A stretch of DNA of 64,000 nucleotides. Origin: Roseimaritima sediminicola. GTDB lineage: Bacteria; Planctomycetota; Planctomycetia; Pirellulales; Pirellulaceae. The notes under the pieces are model-generated. The model made no database searches. It saw only the letters and a program-made list of their open reading frames with translations, and was not told the DNA's origin. The stretch covers positions 1-64,000 of the forward strand of contig NZ_WIAD01000012.1 of the NCBI RefSeq assembly GCF_009618275.1, read 5' to 3'. Positions 26,430-35,465 of this stretch are shown piece after piece. Position 1 is the first letter of the stretch. Each line of letters opens with the position of its first letter. The position numbers and the translations under genes were made by a program.

Positions 26430-27215
26430 ATGAAACGATTCGCCGTTGCTTGGCTGCTTGGCTTTGTTGTGGTTACTGCGTGTCCTGCGCAAGAAGCTGC
26501 TAGCAGCGGACCCGAAACGCAGCAGGCCGAGCGTGGGGAGCAGCGGAGCCGCCCGCGTGAGCGCCGCCCGGAGGCACGCACCGAAGTTACCGTGGCAGAT
26601 CCCGACGGTTATCGAATGGAAGGCGAACCGGTCTTCTCTGGGCCCCAGCCGGGCGAGAAAGTCGTCGGCTTTCAGGCCACCAGCCTTGCTGGCGAGAACA
26701 AGGGGCAGGCGGTCGATCCGATCGCGGCCGCCGACCGTAGCGCTCAGGTCCTGTTCTTCCAAGACGACACCGGCGTGGCCATTCGCGGACTGCTCGGTGT
26801 CGTGGATGCCATCGAGGCGATCGATCAAAAGGCGGATGCCGACCTACAGGTCGTCTGCGTCTTCCTGTCGGACGACCCCGACGCGATCGCTCAGCGATTC
26901 GCAAGAGCGTTTCCGATCATGCAGCGACGCGGGGTGGATGTCATCGCGGTTTCCAAAGACGGCCGCGACGGGCCCGGCGCCTATGGGCTGAACCGCAATA
27001 TTGCTCAGACCATCATCCTTGCCAAAGATGGCAAGGTCACACGCAACTTTGTTTTCCGCCAAGGCCTACTGTACCTCGATCCGCACGTGATGGGCGGCAT
27101 TGCGGAACTTGTGGACGAAGACCGCGAAACGGTCGCCAAGTGGCTGGCCGAAGCTTCCGAAAACAACCCACGGATGCGGATGCGCCGCAGCAATGCTCCT
27201 CCGGCTGGGCGATAG
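26430..27215 (+). CDS. Exported thioredoxin-fold-like protein
   Basis: A 261-residue protein with signal peptide MKRFAVAWLLGFVVVTACPAQ, a charged linker, and a domain with a thioredoxin/peroxiredoxin-like strand pattern: QVLFFQDDTGVAIRG, LQVVCVFLSDDPDAIAQRF, VDVIAVSKDG, AQTIILAKDGKVTRNFVFRQ. The catalytic CxxC is absent, so a redox role is doubtful. Similar secreted proteins occur near DUF1549/DUF1501 genes in planctomycetes. The C-terminus is basic (RMRMRRSN). The start is ATG 26430, where the signal peptide begins. It lies 73 nt upstream of the DUF1549/DUF1553 gene on the same strand and may be co-transcribed. Confidence 0.75.
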   Translation: MKRFAVAWLLGFVVVTACPAQEAASSGPETQQAERGEQRSRPRERRPEARTEVTVADPDGYRMEGEPVFSGPQPGEKVVGFQATSLAGENKGQAVDPIAAADRSAQVLFFQDDTGVAIRGLLGVVDAIEAIDQKADADLQVVCVFLSDDPDAIAQRFARAFPIMQRRGVDVIAVSKDGRDGPGAYGLNRNIAQTIILAKDGKVTRNFVFRQGLLYLDPHVMGGIAELVDEDRETVAKWLAEASENNPRMRMRRSNAPPAGR

Positions 27216-27245
27216 CTTCAGTCCAATCTCTGGCGAGATCAGCCA
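27215..27245 (+). repeat. Partial dispersed repeat R1, copy c
   Basis: GCTTCAGTCCAATCTCTGGC.. matches the inner part of R1 copies a and b in the same orientation as copy b. It sits between the thioredoxin-like and DUF1549 genes. Confidence 0.55.
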
Positions 27246-27288
27246 CCCTGAAATGAAACCCTTGCCAACGGTTCGAAATGCACTGCTT

Positions 27289-29436
27289 ATGAAAACGCTG
27301 CTGTCGGCTCTGGCTCTCGTCGTCGGCTTCGCCGCGGCCGGCGTCGCGGAAGAGGCCTCGTCGCGACGTGTCGATTTTCGTAACGACTTGATTCCGATGT
27401 TCACCAAGAACGGTTGCAACGCCGGGGCGTGTCACGGTGCCGCGATCGGTCGCGGCGGTTTCAAGCTTTCGCTGTATGGTGGCGATCCAGCGTCCGACTA
27501 CGAAGCGATTGTCCGGCAGCGGCAGGGCCGGCGGATTCATTTGCTCGATCCGGCCGGAAGCCTGATCTACCGAAAACCCGCCGAATACGTGCAGCACGGC
27601 GGTGGGGCGGTGTTCGAAGACCAAAGCGAAAGCGCCCGCTTGCTGCTTCGGTGGATCGAGCAGGGGGCGTCGCCGGTATCACGGCGTGAACTCGTGGACG
27701 TCGCGATCACGCCGGCGAAGCACGTGTCGCGATCCCTGGACGAACCGATTGCCCTGCGTGCGGTCGCTCACTATGCCGACGGTTCTACCCGAGACGTGAC
27801 CCGGTGGACGATTTTCAAGGCAGAGGACGCGTCCGCGGTCGCAGTCGATCCCGCGTCCGCGACAACTCGCGTGCTGCGTCCGGGTCGGCACATCGTGATC
27901 GCTCGCTATCTGAATACGGTCGTGCCCATCGAGTTGGTGGTGCCGCTCGCCGAATCCACGATCGATTTGGCCGATGAGGCCCAGAGCAACTTCATCGACC
28001 AACGGGTCCTCGAATCGCTTGCGGCGCTGGGACTGTCGCCTTCGCCGGTGTGCGACGACGCCACCTACCTGCGCCGCGTGAGCTTGGACTTGACCGGCCG
28101 CCTTCCTTCGCCACAGCAGGTCCGCGACTTTCTCGATGACGACCGAGCGGACAAGCGGCGCGTTTTGGTCGATCGCTTGCTCGAGGGAGAAGCCTTCCAG
28201 CAGTACTGGACGTTGCAGTTGGCCAAGCTGTTGCGGATCAGTCCGCCCCAGGGCGATCAACAAGCCGCCCAGGCCTATCACCGCTGGGTGGCGGACCAGG
28301 TCAAGCGGGACGCGAGCTACCGGCAGCTTGCGCGAACGCTGATCCTGGCTAGCGGCGATACGCATGTGGTGGGGCCGGCCAACTTTTATCGCACCACGAC
28401 GGGACCGCGCGAGCAGGCGGAGTTTGTCAGCGAGTTGTTCATGGGCAGCCGGTTGCGTTGTGCGAATTGTCACAACCATCCGCTGGATCGCTGGACGCAG
28501 GACGACTATCACGGGCTGGCCGCAGTTTTTGCCAAGGTCGAACAAGGCGAAACCGTCAGGCCAAAACCGGACGGCCAAACGATCCATCCCCGTACGCTGG
28601 AGCCCGCCGCGGAGCGGATCCCGGGGGAGTTCTTTCTGGCCGACAGCGCCACCGACGGGCGTCAGCAATTCGCCGATTGGTTGACCGATCCGGCCAATCC
28701 CTACTTCGCCAAGGCCATCGTCAACCGCTTGTGGCAGCGGATGATGGGCCGCGGGCTGGTCGAACCGGTGGACGATTTTCGCGATACCAATCCCGCCACG
28801 CATCCCGTCCTGCTGGACCAGTTGGCCGAGGATTTTATCCAGCACGGTTACCGTCTGCGGCGGACGTTGCGTTTGATCGCCAACAGCACCACGTATGCGC
28901 GGAGTGCGAACGCGACCGCCGAAAACAAAGACGATGATCGCTTCTACTCCCACGCCCTGCGCCGACCGCTCGAAGCCGAGGTGCTGGCCGACGCCATTTC
29001 CGACGTGTTGGGCGTTGCGGATCGCTACGGTGACCAGCCGGTGGGGACGCGAGCCGTGACGTTGGTCAGCCCCGCTACGGCGTCGCCGGCTCTGGATATT
29101 CTGGGCCGGTGCGATCGATCCGGGGCCTGTGAAAGCTCCTCCCGCTCGGCCGGTGGCCTGCCGCAGAAACTGCATCTTTTCAACGGCGACCTGCTGAACG
29201 CTCGCATCGCGGCCGAGGGCGGTCGCCTGGAACGACTGCGTTTGGAAGGCAAACGCTCGATGGAAGTCATCCAGGCGTTTTATCTGGCCGCGCTCAGTCG
29301 TCCGCCGACGAACCGCGAACGCGAGCACTGGCAGACGCAGTTAAACGGTCTAGGTTCCCACCATGCCCGGCAAGCCTTTCTCGAAGATTTTGTGTGGGGC
29401 CTGCTGACCTGTGAAGAATTCGTAACGAACCACTAA
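27289..29436 (+). CDS. DUF1549/DUF1553 cytochrome-like protein
   Basis: A 715-residue exported protein. The signal peptide is MKTLLSALALVVGFAAAGVA. GCNAGACHGAAIGRGGFKLS is the N-terminal C-x3-CH cytochrome-like motif of this group, and CANCHNHPLDRWTQDDYHGL inside DUF1549 provides a CxxCH site. DUF1553 follows with QQFADWLTDPANPYFAKAIV and NRLWQRMMGRGLVEP. A bacterial Ig-like stretch lies around residues 140-220. The family is usually paired with DUF1501 genes, as here. It is thought to be periplasmic and redox-linked, possibly assisting polysaccharide use, without direct proof. ATG 27289 is preferred over ATG 27253 because the signal peptide starts there. Confidence 0.9.
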   Translation: MKTLLSALALVVGFAAAGVAEEASSRRVDFRNDLIPMFTKNGCNAGACHGAAIGRGGFKLSLYGGDPASDYEAIVRQRQGRRIHLLDPAGSLIYRKPAEYVQHGGGAVFEDQSESARLLLRWIEQGASPVSRRELVDVAITPAKHVSRSLDEPIALRAVAHYADGSTRDVTRWTIFKAEDASAVAVDPASATTRVLRPGRHIVIARYLNTVVPIELVVPLAESTIDLADEAQSNFIDQRVLESLAALGLSPSPVCDDATYLRRVSLDLTGRLPSPQQVRDFLDDDRADKRRVLVDRLLEGEAFQQYWTLQLAKLLRISPPQGDQQAAQAYHRWVADQVKRDASYRQLARTLILASGDTHVVGPANFYRTTTGPREQAEFVSELFMGSRLRCANCHNHPLDRWTQDDYHGLAAVFAKVEQGETVRPKPDGQTIHPRTLEPAAERIPGEFFLADSATDGRQQFADWLTDPANPYFAKAIVNRLWQRMMGRGLVEPVDDFRDTNPATHPVLLDQLAEDFIQHGYRLRRTLRLIANSTTYARSANATAENKDDDRFYSHALRRPLEAEVLADAISDVLGVADRYGDQPVGTRAVTLVSPATASPALDILGRCDRSGACESSSRSAGGLPQKLHLFNGDLLNARIAAEGGRLERLRLEGKRSMEVIQAFYLAALSRPPTNREREHWQTQLNGLGSHHARQAFLEDFVWGLLTCEEFVTNH

Positions 29437-29477
29437 TCCCGACGAAAGAAATAATCCCGGCGAAAGAAAGGTCCATC

Positions 29478-30812
29478 ATGAACCATCTGAAACGATGTGT
29501 CGGTGTGGTGCGCCGCGACGTGCTGCGGATCGGCGGACTGTCGGCACTGGGGATCGGCTTGGGCGATTTCTTTCGTCTGCGGCGGGCGGCGGCCGCCGAA
29601 ACGTCGCCGGTGGCCAAAGCGAAGTCGTGCATCTTGATTTGGCTGGACGGCGGGCCGAGCCACCTGGAGACGTTCGATCCCAAGCCCGATGCGCCGCGGG
29701 AGGTTCGCGGGCCGCTGGACTCCATCGCGACCGGTATCGCGGGCGTTCGTCTCGGCGAGTGTCTGCAGCGAACGGCCACGATCATGGACAAGATGGCTAT
29801 TGTTCGCTCGATGACCTCACCGCTGGGCGAGCACAATTTCGGGACGCATTACTTGATGACCGGATACAAGCCATCGCCGGCGCTGGAGTACCCGACCTTC
29901 GGCGCGACGCTGGCCCATGAGCGTGAACGCACCGGAGTGCTGCCGCCTCACGTCGCCGTGCCCGAGTTCAGCCGCAACGTCAGCGGCAACGGGTTTTTGC
30001 CCAGGGGCACCGAGCCGTTTTCGGTCGGCGGCAACCCCGAGCGCCCGGACTTCAAGGTGCGCGACCTGGACTTTTATCGCGGCCTGGATCTCGATCGCTT
30101 GGATCGACGCCGACGCATTGTCAACGCGCTGGACGCCTTCGCCCGGTCGCGAGACGCTTCGGCGTTATCGCAATCCGATCCGGATCTTGAACAAGCCTAC
30201 GACCTGATCGCCTCGCCTTCGGCCAAAGCCGCCTTTGATCTATCGGACGAGCCGGCCAGCGTTCGCAATCGTTATGGCCGCAGCGGCGGCAACGGCATCG
30301 GGCAAAGTTGTTTGCTCGCACGGCGATTGGTCGAACGAGGCGTCCCCTTCGTAACGGTCAACAGCGCGGGCTGGGATACGCATCAGAACATCATCCAGCT
30401 GAAACAACGCTATGCGGGCGATCGCAACGCTCACCTACCTTCGCTGGATCGCGCCTACAGTGCCTTGATCCAGGACCTGGACGAACGCGGCTTGCTCGGC
30501 GAGACGTTGGTCGTGGTCATGGGCGAGTTCGGACGCACGCCCAAGATAAATTCCGGCGGCGGTCGCGACCACTGGCCCAACGTCTTCAGCGTCGCATTGG
30601 CCGGCGGAGGCGTCAAAGGCGGTCAGATCATCGGCAGTAGCGATCCGCTGGGCGAGCTGCCGCACGACCAACCCGTCACGCCCTCGGACCTGGCCGCCAC
30701 GATCTATACGTTGCTGGGCATCGATCCGAGCCACGAGTTGCACACCGGCGACGGTCGGCCCGTTCGCGTTGCGGCGGACGGAGCTCGCATCGTGGCTCAG
30801 TTGTTCGGTTAA
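29478..30812 (+). CDS. DUF1501 family exported protein
   Basis: A 444-residue protein of the DUF1501 group, structurally related to the sulfatase/alkaline phosphatase superfamily. It has a Tat signal (VVRRDVLRIGGLSALGIGLG), then SCILIWLDGGPSHLETFDPK, VNSAGWDTHQN and the C-terminal VVVMGEFGRTPKIN followed by GRDHWP. These metal-site-like segments are typical of the family; no substrate is known. It follows the DUF1549/DUF1553 gene by 41 nt and precedes the WD40 gene by 11 nt, so the three form an operon. The 41-nt gap contains a duplicated CCCGGCGAAAGAAA-like piece just before the start. Confidence 0.92.
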   Translation: MNHLKRCVGVVRRDVLRIGGLSALGIGLGDFFRLRRAAAAETSPVAKAKSCILIWLDGGPSHLETFDPKPDAPREVRGPLDSIATGIAGVRLGECLQRTATIMDKMAIVRSMTSPLGEHNFGTHYLMTGYKPSPALEYPTFGATLAHERERTGVLPPHVAVPEFSRNVSGNGFLPRGTEPFSVGGNPERPDFKVRDLDFYRGLDLDRLDRRRRIVNALDAFARSRDASALSQSDPDLEQAYDLIASPSAKAAFDLSDEPASVRNRYGRSGGNGIGQSCLLARRLVERGVPFVTVNSAGWDTHQNIIQLKQRYAGDRNAHLPSLDRAYSALIQDLDERGLLGETLVVVMGEFGRTPKINSGGGRDHWPNVFSVALAGGGVKGGQIIGSSDPLGELPHDQPVTPSDLAATIYTLLGIDPSHELHTGDGRPVRVAADGARIVAQLFG

Positions 30813-30823
30813 AGGAACCCACG

Positions 30824-31813
30824 ATGCAACGCCATGAGGTTTGTTCGAGATACCTGTTCGCCCCAAGCATCGTGCTCGGGCTGACCGTTGCCCTGTCGGT
30901 TGCGGCCACCGCGACCGAGCCACCGATTACCGCCGTGACGTTTACTCCGGATGGGCAAGCGGTCGTGGCGGTGTCGCAAGCGGGCATGCAGGTGTGCTCG
31001 TGGCCGGACCTGAAGCGACAACGAACGAGTAAAGCTTCCGTACCGAACCTGCACTGCGCGGCCTTTTCGCCGGATGGCCAACACCTTGCCATCGGCGGCG
31101 GATATCCGGCCGAGGACGGCAGCGTCGAACTGCGGTCCTGGCCAGCCGGCACGCCGACCGCGAAGCTGGGGGACCACGACGATTCCGTACGAGCGGTCGT
31201 ATGGTTGGACTCGTCGCGGCTTTTGAGTGCAAGTGCCGATCGACAAATCAGGCTTTGGGACATGAAAACGCCGCGCGAATTGGTGCGGGTTTTACAAAGC
31301 CATTCACGAAGCGTCGATGCGTTGTGTCTGCTCGAGGATGGCAAGACGCTTGTCAGCGCAGGCGTGGATCAATCGGTGCGGGTGTGGGATCTGGAAACAG
31401 GAGCGTTGGTCCGCAGCATGAACCAGCACACGCAAGGAGTGCACGACCTGGCGTTGCGTCCGGGGGAGGGCGGATTGCCGATGGTCGCTTCGGCCGCTGG
31501 CGATCGCACGATCCGGTTTTGGCAACCCACGATCGGCCGGATGGTCCGCTACGTTCGGCTGGACGCGATGCCTATGGACATCGCTTGGCGGAGCGACGGT
31601 TCGCAGATCGTCGCAGCCTGTGCCGATGGCCGGATTCGCGTGGTCGATCCCGAGGAAGTAAAGGTCACCGAGACGCTCGACGCGATCGACGGCTGGGCCT
31701 ACGCCGTCGCGGTCCACCCCCACCAGAATCGCGTTGTCGTCGGGGGCAGCGACGGACAGCTAAAAAAGGTAACGATTCGCTCGGCTGGAAACGCCGACAT
31801 CAGTGTTCGGTGA
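30824..31813 (+). CDS. Exported WD40-repeat protein
   Basis: A 329-residue protein with a signal-like N-terminus ending SVAATATE and about seven WD40 blades. Recognisable ones include RLLSASADRQIRLWDMKTPR, TLVSAGVDQSVRVWDLETG and MVASAAGDRTIRFWQPTIGR. It probably forms a beta-propeller scaffold in the periplasm for the proteins encoded upstream (DUF1549/1553 and DUF1501). WD40 partners are common in planctomycete versions of this operon. Eleven-nt spacing from DUF1501 supports co-transcription. No catalytic residues are expected. Confidence 0.9.
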   Translation: MQRHEVCSRYLFAPSIVLGLTVALSVAATATEPPITAVTFTPDGQAVVAVSQAGMQVCSWPDLKRQRTSKASVPNLHCAAFSPDGQHLAIGGGYPAEDGSVELRSWPAGTPTAKLGDHDDSVRAVVWLDSSRLLSASADRQIRLWDMKTPRELVRVLQSHSRSVDALCLLEDGKTLVSAGVDQSVRVWDLETGALVRSMNQHTQGVHDLALRPGEGGLPMVASAAGDRTIRFWQPTIGRMVRYVRLDAMPMDIAWRSDGSQIVAACADGRIRVVDPEEVKVTETLDAIDGWAYAVAVHPHQNRVVVGGSDGQLKKVTIRSAGNADISVR

Positions 31814-32267
31814 ACCCCTACGACAGCACTCTCCCGCGCCGCACGTCGATTGTGTTCGTGAGCGTCCCTCGCGGCAGGCGAGCTTGAATCGCGAAGCGAT
31901 GGCAGTCGCCGACCTGTGATTCGCATCCCAGGCTATCGACGGTCGTTGCCTCGCAACTGGCGATCGTGTGCGATCGTCCAACAGTAGCTCGGCTGTCCTC
32001 AGCCGAGACGAGAGCGAGCGAAAAATGGAAGATGGCCATTCCGTTCTCGACGGCGCGGATGCCGATGCGAGCTGTGCTGAATCGCGAAGCGATGGCAGTT
32101 GATAGCCTCGGATGCCAATCCGAGGTAGGAGGCCCTATAGAATAGTAATTGGTTCGGTGAGGGGCGGAGGTCGCACGCGCATTGCCGGCCGATTACGATG
32201 AGCCTTGCAGTGAAGTCCGACGGCACCAAGCAGTGGTGGCCGTACCGTTTGATGATCGAAGTTGAGA
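31814..32267. other. Intergenic region with short direct repeats
   Basis: No gene. TGAATCGCGAAGCGATGGCA occurs at 31885 and again at 32078, each with a small ATCGC-GAA-GCGAT hairpin. CTCGGCTG-TCC-TCAGCCGAG (31987-32006) is another stem-loop. The text around 31810-31840 (CCCTACGACAGCACTCTCCC) resembles a decayed fragment of the MITE interior. Confidence 0.5.
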
Positions 32268-33911
32268 ATGAGTTCACACGTAAAGAACAGCCCCGCGGCT
32301 TGGGCTGCGTTAACCTTGCTATTGGCCAACGTCGCCATCGCTGCGGACTACACGGCGGCATCGCTGTCGGCCGTCGACGGAACAACGCTGGGACGCTTGC
32401 GCTGGATCGTGTGGAACGTTTCGCCTGTCACGAACGTGGGTGGCGGAGAGAACACCGCGTTCCAGGAGCTGGCCGTTCGCACTGCGGAAGAGCCTTTTAC
32501 AGAGACAGAGACAGAGACAGAGACAGAGACAGAGACAGAGACAGACGATTCGGCGGCGACAGACGCGGCGGCCGGAAAACCCAATGTCATCTACCTGATG
32601 CTGGATGACTGGGGGTATTTTGAAAGCGGGCACATGGGGCACCCGGAATTGGTGACGCCGAACATCGACCGGTTTGCCAGCGAAGGGATGCGTTTTACGA
32701 ATGCTTACGCCGGAGCCCCGGTGTGTGGGCCGACGCGAGCCGTGTTGCTGACCGGATTGCATGCCGGCCACACCTCGATGCGCGTCAACAACGGCTTTTC
32801 GCCAATCCGCGAAGACGAGCCCACTCTGGGCACGATGCTGAAGCAGCACGGCTATGCGACCGGCGGCTTCGGCAAGTGGGGCATCGGCGCACGCGGTACG
32901 TCGGGCGTCCCGGAAACGCATGGCTTTGACGAGTTCTTCGGCTACTACCATCAGGTCCATGCTCATACCTACTACCCCGCCTACCTGATCCGCAACAGTC
33001 GCGAAGTGCCGCTGGCAGGAAACACCGGCGAGAGTTTTTACATGGGCGAGACCCACGCCCAAGACGAGATCTTCCGCGAGTCGAAGGAGTTCATTCGCGA
33101 ACATCGGGACCAACCGTTCTTTTGTTATCTGCCCTGGACACCGCCCCATGGTCTGTGGGGGATCGACGAGGACGATCCTTCGTGGCAGCTTTTTAAAGAC
33201 AAACCCTGGACCGCCGGCCAGCGAACCGATCGCGACGCTCGCGTGTACGCCGCATTCATGCATATGATGGATCGGCAACTGGGTGAGTTGATGGACCTGT
33301 TGAAGGAGTTGGAACTCGACGACAACACGGTCATCTTTCTGTGCGGAGACAACGGCGGGCAGGATTACTTTCATACCCCAGACCGTCCGCATGGCTTTTT
33401 CGCTCCGAACCTAAATCCCGAAACACGAACGCGGTTTCGGGCGGGCAAAGGTTCGCTGTACGAGGGCGGACTGAAAGTTCCCTTTCTGGTCCGTTGGCCG
33501 GGGAAGGTACCCGCGGGAACGGTCTCCGATCATGTGCTCAGTTTTCAAGACGTTATGCCCACGCTGGCCGACTTGACCGGTGCGAGCAGTCCGCCCACGG
33601 ACGGACTGTCCTTTCTACCCACGTTGATGGGCCGAGAGGGCCAGCAAGCACATTCGCATCTGTACTGGGAGTACCGAGATCAGACCGCGGTACGAATGGG
33701 GCGGTGGAAAGCGTATCGCAAGAACAAGCAGCCCTGGGAACTGTACGACCTTTCCGAGGATGTCGAAGAAGCGAACGACCTTGCCGCCCAGCATCCCGAG
33801 CTCTTAAAGCAGCTGATCGCACGGGCACAGCAGGAACACGAGCCGGTGCGGCCGGGTAAAATCTACGATCGCCAGCTGGTCGAAAAGGATCGCCGCCAAG
33901 CTCCGCACTGA
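32268..33911 (+). CDS. Sulfatase (formylglycine-dependent), with Thr-Glu repeat
   Basis: A 547-residue secreted sulfatase of the arylsulfatase superfamily. The signal peptide MSSHVKNSPAAWAALTLLL.. ends near AIA. A ~70-residue N-terminal insert carries a Thr-Glu repeat coded by ~7 ACAGAG hexamers (32499-32540). Then PNVIYLMLDDWGY supplies metal ligands and CGPTR places the formylglycine cysteine near residue 153 (C-x-P-x-R). GKWGIGARGT and CGDNGGQDYF are further active-site segments. It hydrolyses sulfate esters, likely of algal polysaccharides; the exact substrate is unknown. ATG 32268 is preferred to the in-frame TTG 32262. Confidence 0.92.
   Translation: MSSHVKNSPAAWAALTLLLANVAIAADYTAASLSAVDGTTLGRLRWIVWNVSPVTNVGGGENTAFQELAVRTAEEPFTETETETETETETETDDSAATDAAAGKPNVIYLMLDDWGYFESGHMGHPELVTPNIDRFASEGMRFTNAYAGAPVCGPTRAVLLTGLHAGHTSMRVNNGFSPIREDEPTLGTMLKQHGYATGGFGKWGIGARGTSGVPETHGFDEFFGYYHQVHAHTYYPAYLIRNSREVPLAGNTGESFYMGETHAQDEIFRESKEFIREHRDQPFFCYLPWTPPHGLWGIDEDDPSWQLFKDKPWTAGQRTDRDARVYAAFMHMMDRQLGELMDLLKELELDDNTVIFLCGDNGGQDYFHTPDRPHGFFAPNLNPETRTRFRAGKGSLYEGGLKVPFLVRWPGKVPAGTVSDHVLSFQDVMPTLADLTGASSPPTDGLSFLPTLMGREGQQAHSHLYWEYRDQTAVRMGRWKAYRKNKQPWELYDLSEDVEEANDLAAQHPELLKQLIARAQQEHEPVRPGKIYDRQLVEKDRRQAPH
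32499..32545 (+). repeat. In-gene hexanucleotide repeat
   Basis: About seven perfect ACAGAG units followed by ACAGAC, read as (TE)n in the sulfatase N-terminal region. Slippage would change protein length in steps of two residues without a frameshift. Confidence 0.9.
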
Positions 33912-33982
33912 CCGTCCGGCCGCCCTGCTTTACCGTCCGATACAACTCATTGCCATTCCATGTCAGTACAGGACAGAGTCCA

Positions 33983-35323
33983 GTGAAACAACTTGCCGTA
34001 GTCTTGTTGATGGTTGCAGTGTCGAGCGGGGACGCAACATCCCTTCGAGCGGAAGACTTCACGCGATTCCGCGGGACGCACGCAACGGGCGTTGCCGAGG
34101 ATCATCCCGATCTTCCGGACCGCTGGAGCAAGACCGAAAACGTCGCCTGGGTGGCCAACGTGCCGGGGCAGGGATGGGGAAGCCCAATCGTTGTCGGAGG
34201 TCGGGTGTTCGTTTCTTCCGTCATCGCGGATGAAGAAAACGTCAAACCGAAGGGAGGCTTGTACCTGGGGCGAGGCGTCCGTGATCCTGCAAAGGGTGTC
34301 CATCACTGGATGGTGTACTGCTTTGATCTGCACAGCGGCAAAGAGTTGTGGCGTCATGAAGCGCACACCGGCCGGCCCGTCGTTCCCCGGCACCCGAAGA
34401 GCTCCTACGCTGCGGAAACGCCGACCACAGACGGCGAGCGTTTGTTTGTGCTGTTCGGTGATCTCGGACTGTATTGCTACAGCCTCGACGGGGATTTGCT
34501 CTGGTCTCATCCGATCGAGCCCAAGAAAACCAACTTCGACTACGGCGCGGCGGCTTCACCCGTGGTGCACGATGGTCAGGTTTTTGTCGTTTACGACAAT
34601 ATGGAAGAGTCGTGGATCGCTTCGTTTGACGCGGCAACCGGAAAGCAGCGTTGGATCACCAAACGAGACGAAACGATGTCCTGGGCGACACCGCTGGTTT
34701 GGCAGAACGACAAGCGAACGGAAATCGTCGTGCCGGGTCAACAACGCAACCGTGGCTACTCGCTTGATGGCCAGGAGCTGTGGAGCTTTGATGGGGGCAT
34801 GTCCATCCTGGTGATTCCCTCGCCCTTTGCCGCCCACGGTTTGTGCTACATCTCGTCGGGCTACGTCGGCGATGCACATCGCCCGACGTTCGCAATGCAT
34901 CCTGGTGCGGAAGGGAGCCTGGATCTGGACGATGGCTTCGCAGAAAACGAGTTTATCGAGTGGTATCAGCCGCTGGCTTCTCCCTACAACACGACGCAGA
35001 TTGTTTACGGCGACTACCTTTACACGGTGTACGATCAGGGATTCATGACCTGTCACAACGCCTTGACCGGAGAGGAAGTCTACGGCAAACAACGCTTCTC
35101 GCCCAAAGGCAGTTTCACCGCCTCGCCGTGGGCGTACAACGGCAAGGTGTTTTGTCTCAGCGAAGACGGGCTGACGTACGTCATCAAAGCTGGTCCGGAG
35201 TTCGAGATTCTGAAAACGAATCCACTGGAGGAACTGTGCATCGCCACGCCGAGCGTCGTCGGTGACAAATTGTTGATTCGAACTCTGACGAAGCTCTACT
35301 GCGTCACGGAAAAGGACCGTTAG
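33983..35323 (+). CDS. Exported PQQ-binding-like beta-propeller protein
   Basis: A 446-residue protein with a short signal peptide (KQLAVVLLMVAVSSG...RAEDF) and repeated beta-propeller blades of the PQQ-like type: NVPGQGWGSPIVVGGRVFV, YCFDLHSGKELWRHEA, YCYSLDGDLLWSHPI, ASFDAATGKQRWITK. These repeats resemble BamB and quinoprotein dehydrogenases, but full PQQ-binding residues cannot be confirmed, so a scaffold role is as likely as an enzyme. Encoded between two sulfatases on the same strand, with gaps of 71 and 142 nt. GTG 33983 is taken as start since the signal peptide begins there. Confidence 0.85.
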   Translation: MKQLAVVLLMVAVSSGDATSLRAEDFTRFRGTHATGVAEDHPDLPDRWSKTENVAWVANVPGQGWGSPIVVGGRVFVSSVIADEENVKPKGGLYLGRGVRDPAKGVHHWMVYCFDLHSGKELWRHEAHTGRPVVPRHPKSSYAAETPTTDGERLFVLFGDLGLYCYSLDGDLLWSHPIEPKKTNFDYGAAASPVVHDGQVFVVYDNMEESWIASFDAATGKQRWITKRDETMSWATPLVWQNDKRTEIVVPGQQRNRGYSLDGQELWSFDGGMSILVIPSPFAAHGLCYISSGYVGDAHRPTFAMHPGAEGSLDLDDGFAENEFIEWYQPLASPYNTTQIVYGDYLYTVYDQGFMTCHNALTGEEVYGKQRFSPKGSFTASPWAYNGKVFCLSEDGLTYVIKAGPEFEILKTNPLEELCIATPSVVGDKLLIRTLTKLYCVTEKDR

Positions 35324-35465
35324 GCCGTCACACAGAACCGTGTTCGCGTCTCGAGATCCGACAGGCATTCGGCCCAACGCTGGACATTTATCGACGAAGT
35401 ATCGCCGAGCGATCGTCTCGTTGCTGACTTAAACGACAACACCAATCCGAAATTCTGATTAGAAA

